NCBI GenBank assembly: GCA_965153355.1 | Contig: OZ231128.1 | Coordinates: forward strand, 4,526,001-4,590,000 | Direction: 5' to 3' | DNA: 64,000 nucleotides | DNA from: Flaccisagitta enflata | Taxonomy: Eukaryota; Chaetognatha; Sagittoidea; Aphragmophora | Translations under genes and position numbers: made by a program | Shown: one piece after another, positions 11,620-23,218 of the stretch | How the letters are laid out: every line of letters begins with the position of its first letter | Numbering within the stretch: the first letter of the stretch is position 1 | The notes under the pieces: generated by a model | The model's database searches: none | What the model saw: the letters and a program-made list of their open reading frames with translations, nothing else | Told to the model about the DNA's origin: nothing

Positions 11620-12070
11620 CAGGGGTATATAAATTTGAGTCGCTTTTGATTCCCCCCCCTTTGATTTTCTTCCTCGTGAAAAGTCTATGATTTTCTTCCC
11701 CATAAGGCAGTAAAACAAGGTAGTTAAGGTTTGAATAGTGATAAATTGTGTTTTACTAATCAGTTTTTATGATTTGGTACTACCAAAAGTTATATTTTCC
11801 CCAAATTTTCTTTTTTAGTTGCGGACACGCAGCTCTATAAGAGGCTTTGTCCGTCCGTCGGTCGGTCAGTTGGTTGGTTGGTTGGTCAGGTCGGTCCGTG
11901 GACTTGAGTCAAAAAGTGAGGAAATAAGCGTTTTTAGTTGCGGACAGTTGCATTTCCGCCCTTGCCACCGTCCGCAACTGATAGCCGTGTATCTGGCCTT
12001 GTTTCTCTTTTTTCCCTTTGATTTCCCCCCCCCCCACCAGGGGGCGGGAACTCAATTATATACAGGCCTG
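11620..12070 (+). mobile_element. hAT-like MITE carrying a nested HINE-like insertion
   Basis: The ends are CAGGGGTATATAA on the left and TTATATACAGGCCTG on the right. Both sides are flanked by the same 8-bp direct repeat GTTCAAAC (11612-11619 and 12071-12078), the target duplication length of hAT transposons. The interior is interrupted at 11812-12003 by a HINE-like element. Without that insertion the length is about 260 bp, matching the second copy at 41590-41851. No transposase is encoded. Confidence 0.9.
11812..12003 (+). mobile_element. HINE-like short element, subtype B, nested in hAT-like MITE
   Basis: Head TTTTTTAGTTGCGGACACGC, S3 GTCCGCAACT, tail GCCGTGTATCTGGCC followed by TTGTTT. 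The empty counterpart of its target is visible in the MITE at 41590-41851, where the corresponding sequence is an uninterrupted T-rich run. This fixes both ends to within the T runs. Confidence 0.9.
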
Positions 12071-12078
12071 GTTCAAAC

Positions 12079-13425
12079 ACTTACACTCAAGACAAGGTGC
12101 CCTCATTCCATGTTTAAATCGTTTCTTATTTTCGCCTTTCCTCTATTGCAACAAATATTTCCTCAATGTGAAGAGTTTTTAGAGTGGGAGAGTTCTACTT
12201 CGTTTGTCATCCGCAGGCAAATTTTTGGGTCTACAGTGCGAGCATAAAAAAAGATACAGATGTTTTCTTCCAGATTTCCCTACCCAGAATTCAATTATAA
12301 AACTTTTGTCCATTAGGAATCTATCCATTAGGAATTTAAAGAGTTGGAGAAATGAAGTAATTGCCCCTATTCTCAGACATCCAAATGTATTTGTCAAGAT
12401 TTTATCATAACTTGAAGTCAAAGTATTAAAGAGCTATGTAAGATCTTCAAATGATTCTTAAAACTGTCTTTAATAATATCTAGATTCTTTGAATTGAGTT
12501 TGAACTAAGAAAACTCCATGACATTTGGATTGCCCTTCAAAAAAACTTCAATTTGAGTCGTATCTGGCATCTGTAGCTCAATTTGTTTACGAGTTATGTT
12601 AATTTAAGTAAAAACAGTCTTTTTTTAAAAAACAGCAAAAAAGGTCATAATTTTGATTGCTGTTTTTGATACCTTATATTTGTTTTATCAAAAAATCTTT
12701 AAAAATGGGTCAATTTGTGCTTGGTGGCAATTTCTTTATTTTTTGTAACTCTTTCAAATGCTCTCAAGACAAACCTAAAAAAATCAACTTTAAGTCACTA
12801 AAACATACTACCTAGGAAAAAAGTTTATAGCATTTTGTATACAAGTAAGCATATCAGCAATAGACTGTTAAAAAAGTACACAAAATTGGTGAAACTCTGA
12901 AACCACTTCAAAAAATCTTTCAAATGCCGCAAACCGCAATCCTCTATATCAACGTATTTAGAAATGAAAGCTAAAACAAAACTGCTACTACCTGGAGCTG
13001 AGTACGAATACAAGAGGTAATTCTTTGTACTTGGTAACCCTATTTTCATTGTTAAATTATGCAATTTTCCTTAAGGTGGCATGATTCTGCGAATTTTTAT
13101 CATTAAATCATCAACTGATCAAATCATGATGATGAAGAAAAGGGAGGAAAAACCATACCAGCACAGAAAAAAACCACGACTTTGCATACAAAATCGAGAC
13201 TGAAAATTATTGAAATATTTCATCTTTTTGTTAAAAGTAGTAGAAGATTTGTTTTAGCTCTCATTTTTAACCTAGGAGAATGGGATTGGTGGCATTAGAC
13301 AGATAATTCAAAGTAGTTTCAGAGTCTCACAAATTTTTTAAAGCTTGTATCCTTTTTTATGCATCGCACTGTATCCTTTCTTTTTTCCCCTCTCTCGTTT
13401 TCCTTTTCTTTCTCTCTCGTCTCTT
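12079..13425. other. No supported gene
   Basis: AT-rich DNA with scattered short open frames lacking motifs. No tandem array or element boundary was recognised. Confidence 0.4.
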
Positions 13426-13426
13426 G

Positions 13427-13496
13427 TTAGTCGCGGACTCGCGACTCTTTCAAAGGGTTTGTCCGCCCGTCGGTCCGTCCGTCAGGCGTGCTTTTT
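13427..13496 (+). mobile_element. HINE-like short element, 5' fragment
   Basis: Head AGTCGCGGACTCGCGACT and GTCCGCCCGTCGGTCC core only. The 3' half is absent and is replaced by unrelated sequence and an (AAG)n tract. Confidence 0.8.
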
Positions 13497-13555
13497 ATGG
13501 AGTAGCGAGTAGCGCCGCTACTCGGAATGATAAGGGCACCTCTCGGAAGATCTCA

Positions 13556-13690
13556 GAAAAAAAGAAGAAGAAGAAGAAGAAGAAGAAGAAGAAGAAGAAG
13601 AAGAAGAAGAAGAAGAAGAAGAAGAAGAAGAAGAAGAAGAAAAAAAGAAAATGAGGAAGAAGAAAAAGAAGAAAAAGAAGATAATGAGGG
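13556..13690. repeat. (AAG)n microsatellite
   Basis: About 80 bp of AAG followed by degenerate purine-rich sequence. The open frames across it encode only poly-Lys, poly-Arg or poly-Leu. Confidence 0.97.
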
Positions 13691-14387
13691 AAAAGATAGA
13701 GAAAAGAAAAAAATAGGGACCATGATTATTCTTCTACCCCCATTTACAGGCTCACTATCTATAATCCCTTCCACCTCTTGAACTGATTCAACGCCTCCCA
13801 GTCCTACTTTCCGACTCAAACGAACATCAATGATTTCTGGGCGGGGTAGCTCCCCCACCATCTAAAAATGCCCCCAGAAGGTAATCCGGAAGGTTTGTAT
13901 AAGTATAGTCATAGGGATATAGTGGTTGAATCGGCTCGGTTTGCTATCCATTTGTTGATTTTGAAGTTGAGACTCAGAACAATCGTCAAAACCGTTCTTT
14001 AACTTGATGCAATTAAACCGATCATATCAATCATAGAAATATCTTTTAGTCATTTTAAGAAGCAACACACTATTTAATTGGGAGTTGATGAATCTGAGAC
14101 GACAGTAAATTACTTCTAATACTTGAGGAAACCTTGCTACTGCGATATGCAAATTATCTTTTTACATTGCTCTTGAGATATCAAAAGACCTAACATTTTT
14201 CTGTATGATCTCGTCGATCAAGTTAGAAGACAAAGACATGACAAAAACGTAGCCCAAGAAGACAAGACAAAGAACAATACATGTGGAAAATGTATCTAAA
14301 CTTGCCCATTTGACAAGAGTATGATAGACAAGTCGGATGATCTAATGGAAAAGTCAATGCTACTCGGAGGGAAAGAAGAAAAAGCAC

Positions 14388-14612
14388 GCCTGCCGTCCGT
14401 CCATCCATCCGTCCATCCGTCCATCCGTTCATCCGTCTATCCGTCCATCCCTCCGTCCGTCTGTCGGTCTTTGATGAAAAATGTAAAAACTTGCATTAAA
14501 CTTAAAGGTACCACGGTTGTGTTTGTGTGTCTGTGTGGAGGGCAGGTTTGGAACTGGTTTATCGCCCTTGTCCACCCGTCTGCGACGATATCGTAACCCC
14601 GAGTTGCTTGTT
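14388..14612 (+). mobile_element. HINE-like short element, subtype D, head degraded
   Basis: A (CCATCCGT)n core is followed by CCACCCGTCTGCGACGAT, TATCGTAACCCCGAGTTGC and TTGTT, the subtype D end. The head hairpin is not preserved. It is the first of three consecutive same-orientation copies. Confidence 0.65.
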
Positions 14613-14624
14613 CTTTTATCTTGA

Positions 14625-14837
14625 TTTTTAGTCGCGTGCTACGCGACTCTACAACCCGCTTTGTCGGTCGGTCCGTCCGTCCGTCCGTCCGTCCGTCGGT
14701 CCGTTTGTCCATCCGTCACACTTTACTTTTTCTGTTTTTTTTTGCGGTTCTTTTGCCTCACCTGCCCAAATGATTGGTGACCTCAAATACAGTCCCTGCC
14801 ACCACGCGACTGGGGTAGCCGTATATCCGGCCTTATT
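14625..14837 (+). mobile_element. HINE-like short element, subtype A
   Basis: Head AGTCGCGTGCTACGCGACT, CGGTCGGTCCGTCCG core, S3 ACCACGCGACTGGGG, tail AGCCGTATATCCGGCC then TTATT. Second of three consecutive copies. Confidence 0.9.
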
Positions 14838-15003
14838 AGTTGCTGACACACAACTCTATAAGAGGCCATATCAATCCGTCTGTTGGTCCGTCGGTCCGTC
14901 TGTCCGTCCGTCATGGTGATCGAGTTGGAAAGTGTGAAAACGCGCATTTCCGCCCCTGCCCACCCGTCCGCAACTGGTATTGGCCGTGTATCCGGCCTTG
15001 TTT
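14836..15003 (+). mobile_element. HINE-like short element, subtype B
   Basis: Head AGTTGCTGACACACAACT, core GGTCCGTCTGTCCG, S3 GTCCGCAACTGG, tail GGCCGTGTATCCGGCC then TTGTTT. Third of three consecutive copies; it begins in the T run that ends the previous one. Confidence 0.9.
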
Positions 15004-15164
15004 ACTGATATCAGGTTATTAAGTGGGGTTGCATGAATAAGCCGAGGAAATTGGGCATGGCGTGATTTGCATCAAAGGCATCAGGCCTCACCACAATCAC
15101 AATGTCAATCTGCCAATGTGTCCCACTATCGCTGGATCGTACTTTGACCAGACCTCGCTCGAAA

Positions 15165-15555
<391 letters not shown>

Positions 15556-15854
15556 GGAAAACTAGTTGGTAATATCCTCTTGCTGCCATCAACTCCCACC
15601 TTTTTTTTCTATTGAAGACTTTATGCACCAGAAAGAAGTCGATTACGACTAAAGGGTCAAACAGACGGAGACCTCAATCCCGCCTCCAACAATGTCAAAG
15701 CATTGCTTTATCATATTCGTATCGATTTTTTTTATAGCGGACACTTTCCCAACGGCCAATAACATTGGACGTGGATTGCAGATGATGAATGTTTTGTCAG
15801 ACGACTGCACCTAAACCGGTCGCTTAGTTCATATCGTTAGAATGTTGTGTTATG

Positions 15855-15945
15855 ATTGTTGTTGCTGTTGTTGTTATTGTTGTTGATTGTTGTTATTGTT
15901 GTTGTTGTTGTTATTGTTGGTGTTGTTGTTGTTGTTGATATTCTT
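15855..15945. repeat. (TTG)n-type imperfect microsatellite
   Basis: TTGTTGTTATTGTTG-type imperfect trinucleotide repeat of about 90 bp, the reverse-strand equivalent of the AAC array upstream. Confidence 0.9.
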
Positions 15946-15983
15946 GTTATGAAACCCTGCATGTCCTAGAGAGCCCTCTTCCA

Positions 15984-16139
15984 TTTTAGTTGCGGACACG
16001 CAACTCTATAAGAGGCTTTGTCCGTCCGTCGGTCCGTCGGTCGGTCGGTCCGTCACGCTCGAGTTGAAAAGTGGTAAAACGCGCATTTCCGCCCCTGCCC
16101 ACCCGTCCGCAACTGGTGGCCGTGTATCCGGCCTTGTTT
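15984..16139 (+). mobile_element. HINE-like short element, subtype B, reference copy
   Basis: A clean 156-bp copy: TTTTAG, head hairpin AGTTGCGGACACGCAACT, (GTCCGTCGG)n core, CACGCTCGAGTTGAAAAGTG, CGCATTTCCGCCCCTGCC, S3 GTCCGCAACT, tail GGCCGTGTATCCGGCC, TTGTTT. S1 pairs fully with S3 over 10 bp and over 7 bp with the adjacent S2. Confidence 0.93.
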
Positions 16140-16221
16140 AAATCATAAAATCATCTTTTCTCATATATTCCGATTGCAGTTTTCATTTGGCCAATCGTTT
16201 TCTTTTTCGCTGGTTTACAAC

Positions 16222-16440
16222 AGTTGAACCCCTCTCCAACGGACTTGTTTTTGACGGAATTCCGCCTAGAAAAGATACTAATTTTTGGTTCTTTGAACCG
16301 GTTTTCCTAAAGTGGCTATAAAATAATTCCACCTTTAACAGATAACAATTTTCAACCAATATTCGAACAGAAATAAAAAAATATTTGTGGCGCTGTTCTT
16401 CTCACAAGACTTTACAGTCAGTGGACAAAACATAATAGGT
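16222..16440. mobile_element. ACAGTTGAA-ended MITE, degenerate copy
   Basis: Begins ACAGTTGAACCCCTCTCC with GACGGAATTCCGCCTA inside. The family has ends of the type ACAGTTGAA(C/T)CCCGCTCTAA and internal GGAATTCCGCC blocks. Better copies lie at 17276-17453 and 31527-31704. The right end here is poorly preserved. Confidence 0.55.
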
Positions 16441-16929
16441 ATATACTAGGCATGTTCCAAGGGACAATATGTCCTTTGGAGGGAGGGGAGGGGAATTATT
16501 TTGTCCTTCCCCCAAAGGGAGCCGAAAGATCCGAATGTTTTGCTTTATCAATAATACTACTTCATTTTAGGTTGGAAATAGCGGGCATACGCCAGAGGAG
16601 AGAGCCAAAACCGTTTTAGATCACTTTCAGAATGTTTAGTTATCTATGAAAGGAAACCTAGGAAACCTAATAAGTAAATAAGGTCTTACAACTGATACAT
16701 TATTAAAATAATCAATATCTTTTTGAACAAAACTGCACCCCGGCTAATAATCTTGGACATTCAGGTGGACAGGCTTGCTTCTTTCCTTTCTTCCCAGTCA
16801 GAAGTGAGTATCAGGCCTGGCCACTCTTGGTTTGTCTCTTTTATTTTTGTCATCTCATACTTTCTAAAAAAATCGTGCAAATGAGCGTTCTCAGCATTCT
16901 TTTTACCTCTTCGCTTTTGATCCTTCAAC

Positions 16930-17000
16930 CAATTTATCATTCATTCGTTCATTTATTTATTCATTCATTTATTCATTCTTTCTTTCTTTAATCGCGAGAC
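16930..17000. repeat. (TTCAT)n-like imperfect repeat
   Basis: ATTCATTCGTTCATTTATTC-type tetranucleotide repeat of about 65 bp. Confidence 0.8.
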
Positions 17001-17204
17001 AAATATTGGCGTAAACTCGGCCTTTATCTTTTCCATTAGGCGTTTAAAAGTGTGACACTGAAATTTCAACTTCATTTGATAAATCAATGTTTCTTTTTTA
17101 ACTGAGAAAAAAAAAGTCAATTTGTGTGCCTGGCCTAAAAAATGTATGAATGAATATTTTGGACGAATTAGTATTTTTGATGAATGCGGGCATGTATGGA
17201 TGAA

Positions 17205-17275
17205 AATTGAAAGTGAATGAAAGTGAATGAAAGTGAATGAAAGTGAATGAAAGTGAATGAACGTGAATGAAAGTG
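17205..17275. repeat. (GTGAATGAAA)n decamer array
   Basis: Six to seven tandem copies of GTGAATGAAA ending directly at a MITE boundary. Further single copies follow the MITE at 17453-17475, which suggests the MITE inserted into the array. Confidence 0.85.
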
Positions 17276-17453
17276 CAGCTAAACCCCGCTCTAATGGATT
17301 TCAGGGGACCAACAATTTTATTCTGTTATATGCAGAATTCTGTTGTTGCCAATAAAGAAAATTAAAAGAATAACTTGACGATACCATAAATTTGCAGCTG
17401 TTATAGGCGGAATTCCGCTGGTCGCGGGTCCGTTAGAGCGGAGTTCAACTGTA
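17276..17453. mobile_element. ACAGTTGAA-ended MITE
   Basis: Inverted ends CTAAACCCCGCTCTAATGGA and TCCGTTAGAGCGGAGTTCAA with internal GGCGGAATTCCGC. The GTGAATGAAA array continues on both sides, consistent with insertion into it. About 178 bp and non-coding. Confidence 0.75.
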
Positions 17454-17633
17454 AATGAAAGTGAATGAAAGTAGGAAGGTTGCAAGAATAAAGAAGGACG
17501 CCAGGATTGGCTGATTTGCGCGGGTTTGACATTTGCGTGATAGACTGACAGATCAACCAACTGAGGGACAGACATGAATTCTTATGCGAGGACGCACAAA
17601 GAAATAAAGTCAAATTAAGCTTAGCCTAACTCA

Positions 17634-17769
17634 TTTTAGTCGTGCATACGTGTTTGTCCATCTGTCTGTCCGTCCCTCCGTCGGTCACATATCTAAATTG
17701 CGAGCGTTTTTTGCATTACTGCTCCTGCCCAACAATCCGCGACTGGATTGCCTTGTATCCGGCCTTGTT
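17634..17769 (+). mobile_element. HINE-like short element, degenerate
   Basis: Head TTTTAGTCGTGCATACG, short CCGTCCCTCCGTCGGTC core, S3 ATCCGCGACTGG, tail CTTGTATCCGGCC then TTGTT. Confidence 0.8.
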
Positions 17770-18746
17770 GATATGAACAGATTTTTTTAACATGGCATCA
17801 AAACGCTCTAAAAATAAGGACGTAGTTATTTCATTAATAGCAATCTTTTGAAGGCGAAAATGTACAAAGTATGGTAAAACTACCGTATTCGGATGTGTCA
17901 ATATGCAAAAGTATGTTTGATTAGATCATCGATATCAGAAAGTGTAAACAAAAGAATTTTAAAACTTTTAGCATTTTTATTTTTTCAAATTTCCATCATC
18001 TTCCGTTTTTTTAGCGCAAGAAAAGATTGTCAAAAATATATATACTTCCAGCATCTGCACTGAGTTTTGGTGAAAATAAAACTCATAACTTCTACAGAAA
18101 AGATTGATTATTGTCTCTTTATATAATTTTGGTGATAAATAAATAACCATTACTTTGTTGCAACTTGAATTAGCACCAAGATATTCTTGTGTTGAATTTG
18201 ATTAAGTTCAGTAACAATGATATTGATAAAAAATTATCAACACAGCAATATACAAATTAGCGTCTAAAAAGAGGTTTTGAAAAAATTAGAAGATGAATGA
18301 AATTTGATAAAATAAAAATATTAAAGGTTTTAGAATTTAATATCTTATACTGTTTGATGTTGATGGTCTTATCAAAAAACCTTTTGTATATTGACACACC
18401 CGACAACCGTATTTACCGGGCACGCTCTTTTTGTGGAGCGTGATAAAATACTAATTTCAGGCCTGGTGATAATCATTTTTAATTGAATCTGAGTTCCTCT
18501 GATTGTTCGACTGACCAATCATATCATTATCACTATCATTACAATTTTCCCGGTCGCTCATGCTATTGTTTAGCGAGGGGCCATATCATCCGAAACTTTT
18601 TCTTCTTATGCTTTTTGTCATTATGTCATGTATCTGATGAATGTGTAAGCTTCTGTCACTTATTCTTGCTGACGTGATTTTCTGATGTGATAAAACGGGT
18701 ATAAAAATTAATTTAAACTTTTTCTAAAGAAGATATTTTCAAGGAT

Positions 18747-18889
18747 ATTTAGGTGCGACAAAGCACCTCTATAACTGGCTCTGTCCGTCGGTCGGTCGGT
18801 CGGACGGTCGGTCTGTTGGTTGGTTGGTCGGGTAATGCATTTGTTTGACGATCCACACGTCGCACCTTATTGGCTTACCTGGCCTTGTT
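18747..18889 (+). mobile_element. HINE-like short element, subtype C
   Basis: Head AGGTGCGACAAAGCACCT, (GTCGGTCG)n core, ACGATCCACACGTCGCACCT, tail ATTGGCTTACCTGGCC then TTGTT. S1 AGGTGCGAC pairs fully with S3 GTCGCACCT and the inner GCACCT repeats half of S3. Confidence 0.9.
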
Positions 18890-19183
18890 GAAAAATCTTT
18901 CAATTTAGACTAATCCCAGCTCTGTATCTCTAATGGTTTAGAAGCTAAAGCCCTCCTAAGAGAAGCACTGATTTGCTAAAATGCATTTTTATATAAGGAT
19001 TGCAAAACTGAAATGGGCAATGTTTTTACTCAAACTAATGCCATTTCCAAACGAAAAACGATAGCAACACCAGATTAGCGCCAAATGAAAGTACTTTCAA
19101 AGAGCTTTCAGATGACCTAAGATCTTAATAGGTTTTTCCTTGATTCATAGGTAAACTTAACCATCCAAAAGTGCGTCTTTTTT
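18890..19183 (+). mobile_element. Dispersed repeat with GTGCGTC end
   Basis: Shares a block of about 130 bp (AGCGCCAAATGAAAGTACTT, GAGCTTTCAGATGACCTAAG, CATCCAAAAGTGCGTCTTTT) with 61240-61371. Right end AGTGCGTCTTTTTT. The left end is unclear because a HINE-like element sits there. Confidence 0.6.
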
Positions 19184-19884
19184 CGTGAGTCATATGTAGA
19201 AGAAGATATATATAATGAGACAGTGCCACGACCCAACCCAGAAGCCATAATTGCGTACCCAGAAGTTTCACTACCTCCGTCATTTTTAGCGATAAGGGAT
19301 GGTGAAATCTTGCGTTATCTTTTTTCGCTCGGGAAAATCCTACAAAAAATGCATTTCTATATCACCACCCATCCATAATGATTTTGTAATTGAGTATGCC
19401 ATGGGGGGGGGATGATGGTGCATGAGGTGTGGATGGGGGTAGGCATGGTCTGCATTTAATTTTTATCACAAATTTTGTGAAATTATCATAAAAATGTTCA
19501 ATTTTACCGTTTTAAAAGGTTGATTGAGATACATTTAAGGTAGAAGCTAGTACGGTTCTTGTTATTAGGCCAGTTGCCAAAACATTCGGGATAATTCGGA
19601 GGAATAATGAAATCATTTGTGGGAATCCGAAACAACAGAAAAAATGTATCATTTGTCCGAAATATTTCGGACATCCAAATATTCCCTCCATGCCTAGTAT
19701 ATACATCTATATAGGTATATACCAGTAATGGCGGCTGTCGCCGTGAGGAAAGAAGTCGTAAGCATTGGTCACTTTTCACCAAGCTTTTGTCTTTAGTCAC
19801 TGCAAATCTTTTTTTCTATTAGATCAAATCAAGAGCAATTGTATAACAATTGTATTGATTGCACTGAAAATCAGAGAAAAACAG

Positions 19885-20335
19885 GACTGAGCCAAATGAG
19901 CTAGATGAGCTAAAATGCTCAAAATCCTCAACCAGACAATCTTAGCTATGCTCACTGACATGTTTTTTTGTATTTATTATCTAATAGAAACATTTTATTT
20001 ATCCCAATAAAAAAAAGAAAAGAAGACTGAGCTAAATGAGCTAAGTGAGCTAAAATGCTTAAAAACACCCTCACAGATGAGCAGTTATGCTCACTGATAT
20101 GCTTTTTTGTATCTGCTTTCTTAAACATGTATCAAAATATCTATTCATTTATCACATTTAAAATAAAAAAAAGAAACTGAGCTAAATGAGCTAAATGAGC
20201 TAGAATCCTCCAAAACGCCCTCACAGATGAGCAGCTATGCTCATGAACATGTTTTCTTGTATCTGCATGCTCAAACAAACATAAATACACTCCTTTTTTG
20301 ATCCTACTCAAAATCATAAAAAATTGAAAAAAATT
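19885..20335. repeat. Tandem repeat of about 145-bp unit, three copies
   Basis: Copies begin at 19885, 20025 and 20175 with (G/A)ACTGAGC(C/T)AAATGAGCTA. Each contains GATGAGCAG(T/C)TATGCTCA-like and TTTTTTGTAT blocks. No coding potential. Confidence 0.8.
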
Positions 20336-21450
20336 CAATTCGCAATTTTCATAAATAAATCTTTAAAAAATAATAACGCAAAAATATTTATCATTAGAGC
20401 ATTTTGCTTGGCGCCAAATGAAAAGGGAATTATACATTTACTTACCCTATCAATTTCATTGGAGGCCCCATTCGGTCGGTGGAGATTCCCAACATACCCA
20501 TAAGAAAATGAAAACCCTGTTTCTCTCAAATATGTCAAAAAGCCGAAGACTGACTTCAACTTTTTTCCCCGATAACTTTTATCCGACTAATAAATAATAA
20601 ACAAAATCTTTTATGCAATAATTGGCAGTTGAAATTACAGTTGGCTGTAATGTTACAAAACTGGAGCTTTACTGCTACCTGTAATTCTAACAAAGAGTTA
20701 TTGCAAACAAGGTTTTGTTCATTACAGCTGGCTGTGATTTCAACACCTGATTGTTGCATATAACATTTTGTCTATAATCACAAAGTTGCATCAAAATTAA
20801 TGGTATGATATATATATACCTATTATGTTTTGTTCTGGTTCAGTCTGTCAATGGTCGGTAACACTGCGGTATTTATTAGAAGTACATGTATAAATTGTAC
20901 ATGAATTACTGCCCCTACCCAGCAACATATGTAGCCTCACTGTGTTTATCCATCCACAAACGAATTAGGACTGCAATCTTAAGCGAATTATCTTTACAAA
21001 ACAAAAGCTCAAAAATGGCATTTTTCGAACAAAAGACATAGGAAATGAGGACTTGAGAGTAAATGAGAAGACGTCTCCTATATATCGCTTGCTCGGCTCA
21101 GTAGGATGCACACCGACTTAGGGCGTGTTTCTAGTGACGACCAAAAACGCGTTTGTTCCCGTGAAACGCGATAACAGTGTAAACTCATAATAAAGATTGT
21201 CAACTGTCCCATGAGGGAGTGAGCGAAGGGAGTGAGTGAGTGAAGTGAGTGAGCGAGCCCGTGACGGAGCCGAGCCGAGCGAAGGAAGAGTGCTGCACAG
21301 GAGTGAGCGGGAGGAGCGGTGCGAGCGATGAACAGCTAGATGTATGGTATGACTTCAGGGACACTTCGCGTGACGTCCCTACTGTCGGGCTTGAAAGTTT
21401 GTCGGGCTTGGAAATGTGTAGGTGAAAAATTTGAAGAGAAAGAAAATAAA

Positions 21451-21497
21451 AAGAGAGAGAGAGAGCGAGAGAGAGAGAGCGAGAGAGAGAGAGCGAG

Positions 21498-21588
<91 letters not shown>

Positions 21589-21640
21589 GCAGACAGACAG
21601 TCAAACAGACAGACTGACAGAAATACAGACGGATAAGCAA
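21451..21640. repeat. (AG)n microsatellite followed by (ACAG)n
   Basis: About 135 bp of AG with a few C interruptions, then AGACAGACAG-type sequence. Overlapping open frames are artefacts. Confidence 0.97.
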
Positions 21641-22548
21641 TAGAAAAAAAAATATTGAATCAAATCCTATGGGGGAAATGATAAACGAGTTTGCGAACCA
21701 AAATGAGGCTAGGGCTTGATTGATGTGTATATATGTCTTGGTTGGTCTTGGTTGGTCTTGGTATGCTTTGCTCCTACTTGCTGTACAGTTTTTCTAGATA
21801 CTTCTTTCGCACGATACACTAAATTGTATGAATAAATCAAAAACAGATCTATTTGATAAAGAAATACCATCTAGATTAAAGTCACTCTTATATCTGTTAC
21901 TTTTTGTCTAGTATTGGTTTAGAAACCATAGGAATCATAGCAAATCAGTTAAAAGGTTGTTGTGCTTAGATTTGCTGTCGTGCTTGGAATTCGCTGTGAA
22001 GTCCCTAGGCTCCAAGCTGCCATACATCGCTGGCGACGAACGTGGCGAGCGACCGAGTGGCTTAGATGCTTCACATAGCAAAAGTTGCTTATTTCTTTTC
22101 ATCCTCTTTACCTAATGTGGAGTGGGCAATTTTAGGACCCTTACCATATTTGTGAGATAAAAAAGTATGCTGATCTTCTCTGAATTAGCTTTTATAAACT
22201 TCTGCTCTTTAAAGAATTGTTAACCTGCTTTTTCACAAGCTCTTATGTAACTTATGCTCTGATATTTTAATTCATTTTCACAAAAATCATGGTTTTCTAA
22301 AACTAACAATTGTTCCTTTTGTAACAAGACTACACAGGATTTTGCTGAATTCTGGGAAATCTGAGTAAACTTTAAGGCCAAAACAAAAATGGAAGATGAA
22401 GGAATTTTGAGAAAAGGAAAACGGTCATCTTCATGATCTTTTTTACTCCATATTGGGTTAATGGGACGAGAAGAAAATCAATTTTTTTGCTATGCGAAGC
22501 ACGCAACCGAGTGGCCCTTTCAAAACGCGATTATGTGACTAGAAACGC

Positions 22549-23138
22549 AAACCTCAGATTATGTCAAATTGGGGATTTTACGTCCATCATTTTTAGATCA
22601 ATTTGACCCAGGAATCCAAATTCGTGAAATAGTCGGTCTGGTTTCTTGATAGCTTACAGTTACATTGGTAAGTCATATATATTGGAAAAATTCTCAATCT
22701 GATTGCAGATTCAAAATCCTTGCAAAAAACTGTGTGAAGAAAGTGTCTTTCTTTTTTCAAAATTTTGATTAGAACATAGTCAAAATTAACATTATCCGTC
22801 AAAATTAAGTCAAATTTAGACAAAAGAGCAATTTTACTCTATTTTGGATGTTTAACATTAATTTTGACTATGTTCCAATCAAAATTTCAAAAAAAGAAAG
22901 ATATTTTCTTTTAATAGTTTTTTCCGAGGATTTTGAATCTGCAATCAGATTGACAAATTTCCAATTTTGAAAATTTGACCTTATATAGTATTTTGACCTG
23001 AGAAATGTAGCTGTAGCCTATCGAAATATTGACCTGAGACCATTTCTGACTGCAGATTTGGATTCCTTGGGTCAAAATTGGTCTAGTATGGGATGGACGG
23101 TAAAATCCCCCAATTTTGACATAATCCTGAGATTTTTT
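22549..23138. mobile_element. Foldback element nested in another element's terminal repeat
   Basis: Arms: CCTCAGATTATGTCAAATTG and GGGATTTTACGTCCATC on the left; GATGGACGGTAAAATCCCCC, AATTTTGACATAATCCTGAG on the right. It is flanked on both sides by ACTAGAAACGC (22538-22548 and 23139-23149), a target-site duplication of up to 11 bp lying in the terminal repeat of the outer element. Non-coding. Confidence 0.8.
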
Positions 23139-23218
23139 ACTAGAAACGCCCCCTAAATTGATATGATCGACATCAGTCGTAAGAAGAATCATTTTCTCCT
23201 TTTTTTTTTCACGCACAG

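Larger units (their letters stand above)
21117..23156. mobile_element. Element with CTTAGGGCGTGTTTCTAGT ends, expanded by insertions
   Basis: The left end CTTAGGGCGTGTTTCTAGT and the right end ACTAGAAACGCCCCCTAA form inverted ends. Internal blocks near both ends (CAACTGTCCCATGAGGGAG, AACCGAGTGGCCC) match the compact 280-bp copy at 40401-40680. The extra length comes from an (AG)n tract with an ACAG array, about 900 bp of unassigned sequence, and a foldback element at 22549-23138 inserted inside the right end. Confidence 0.75.
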
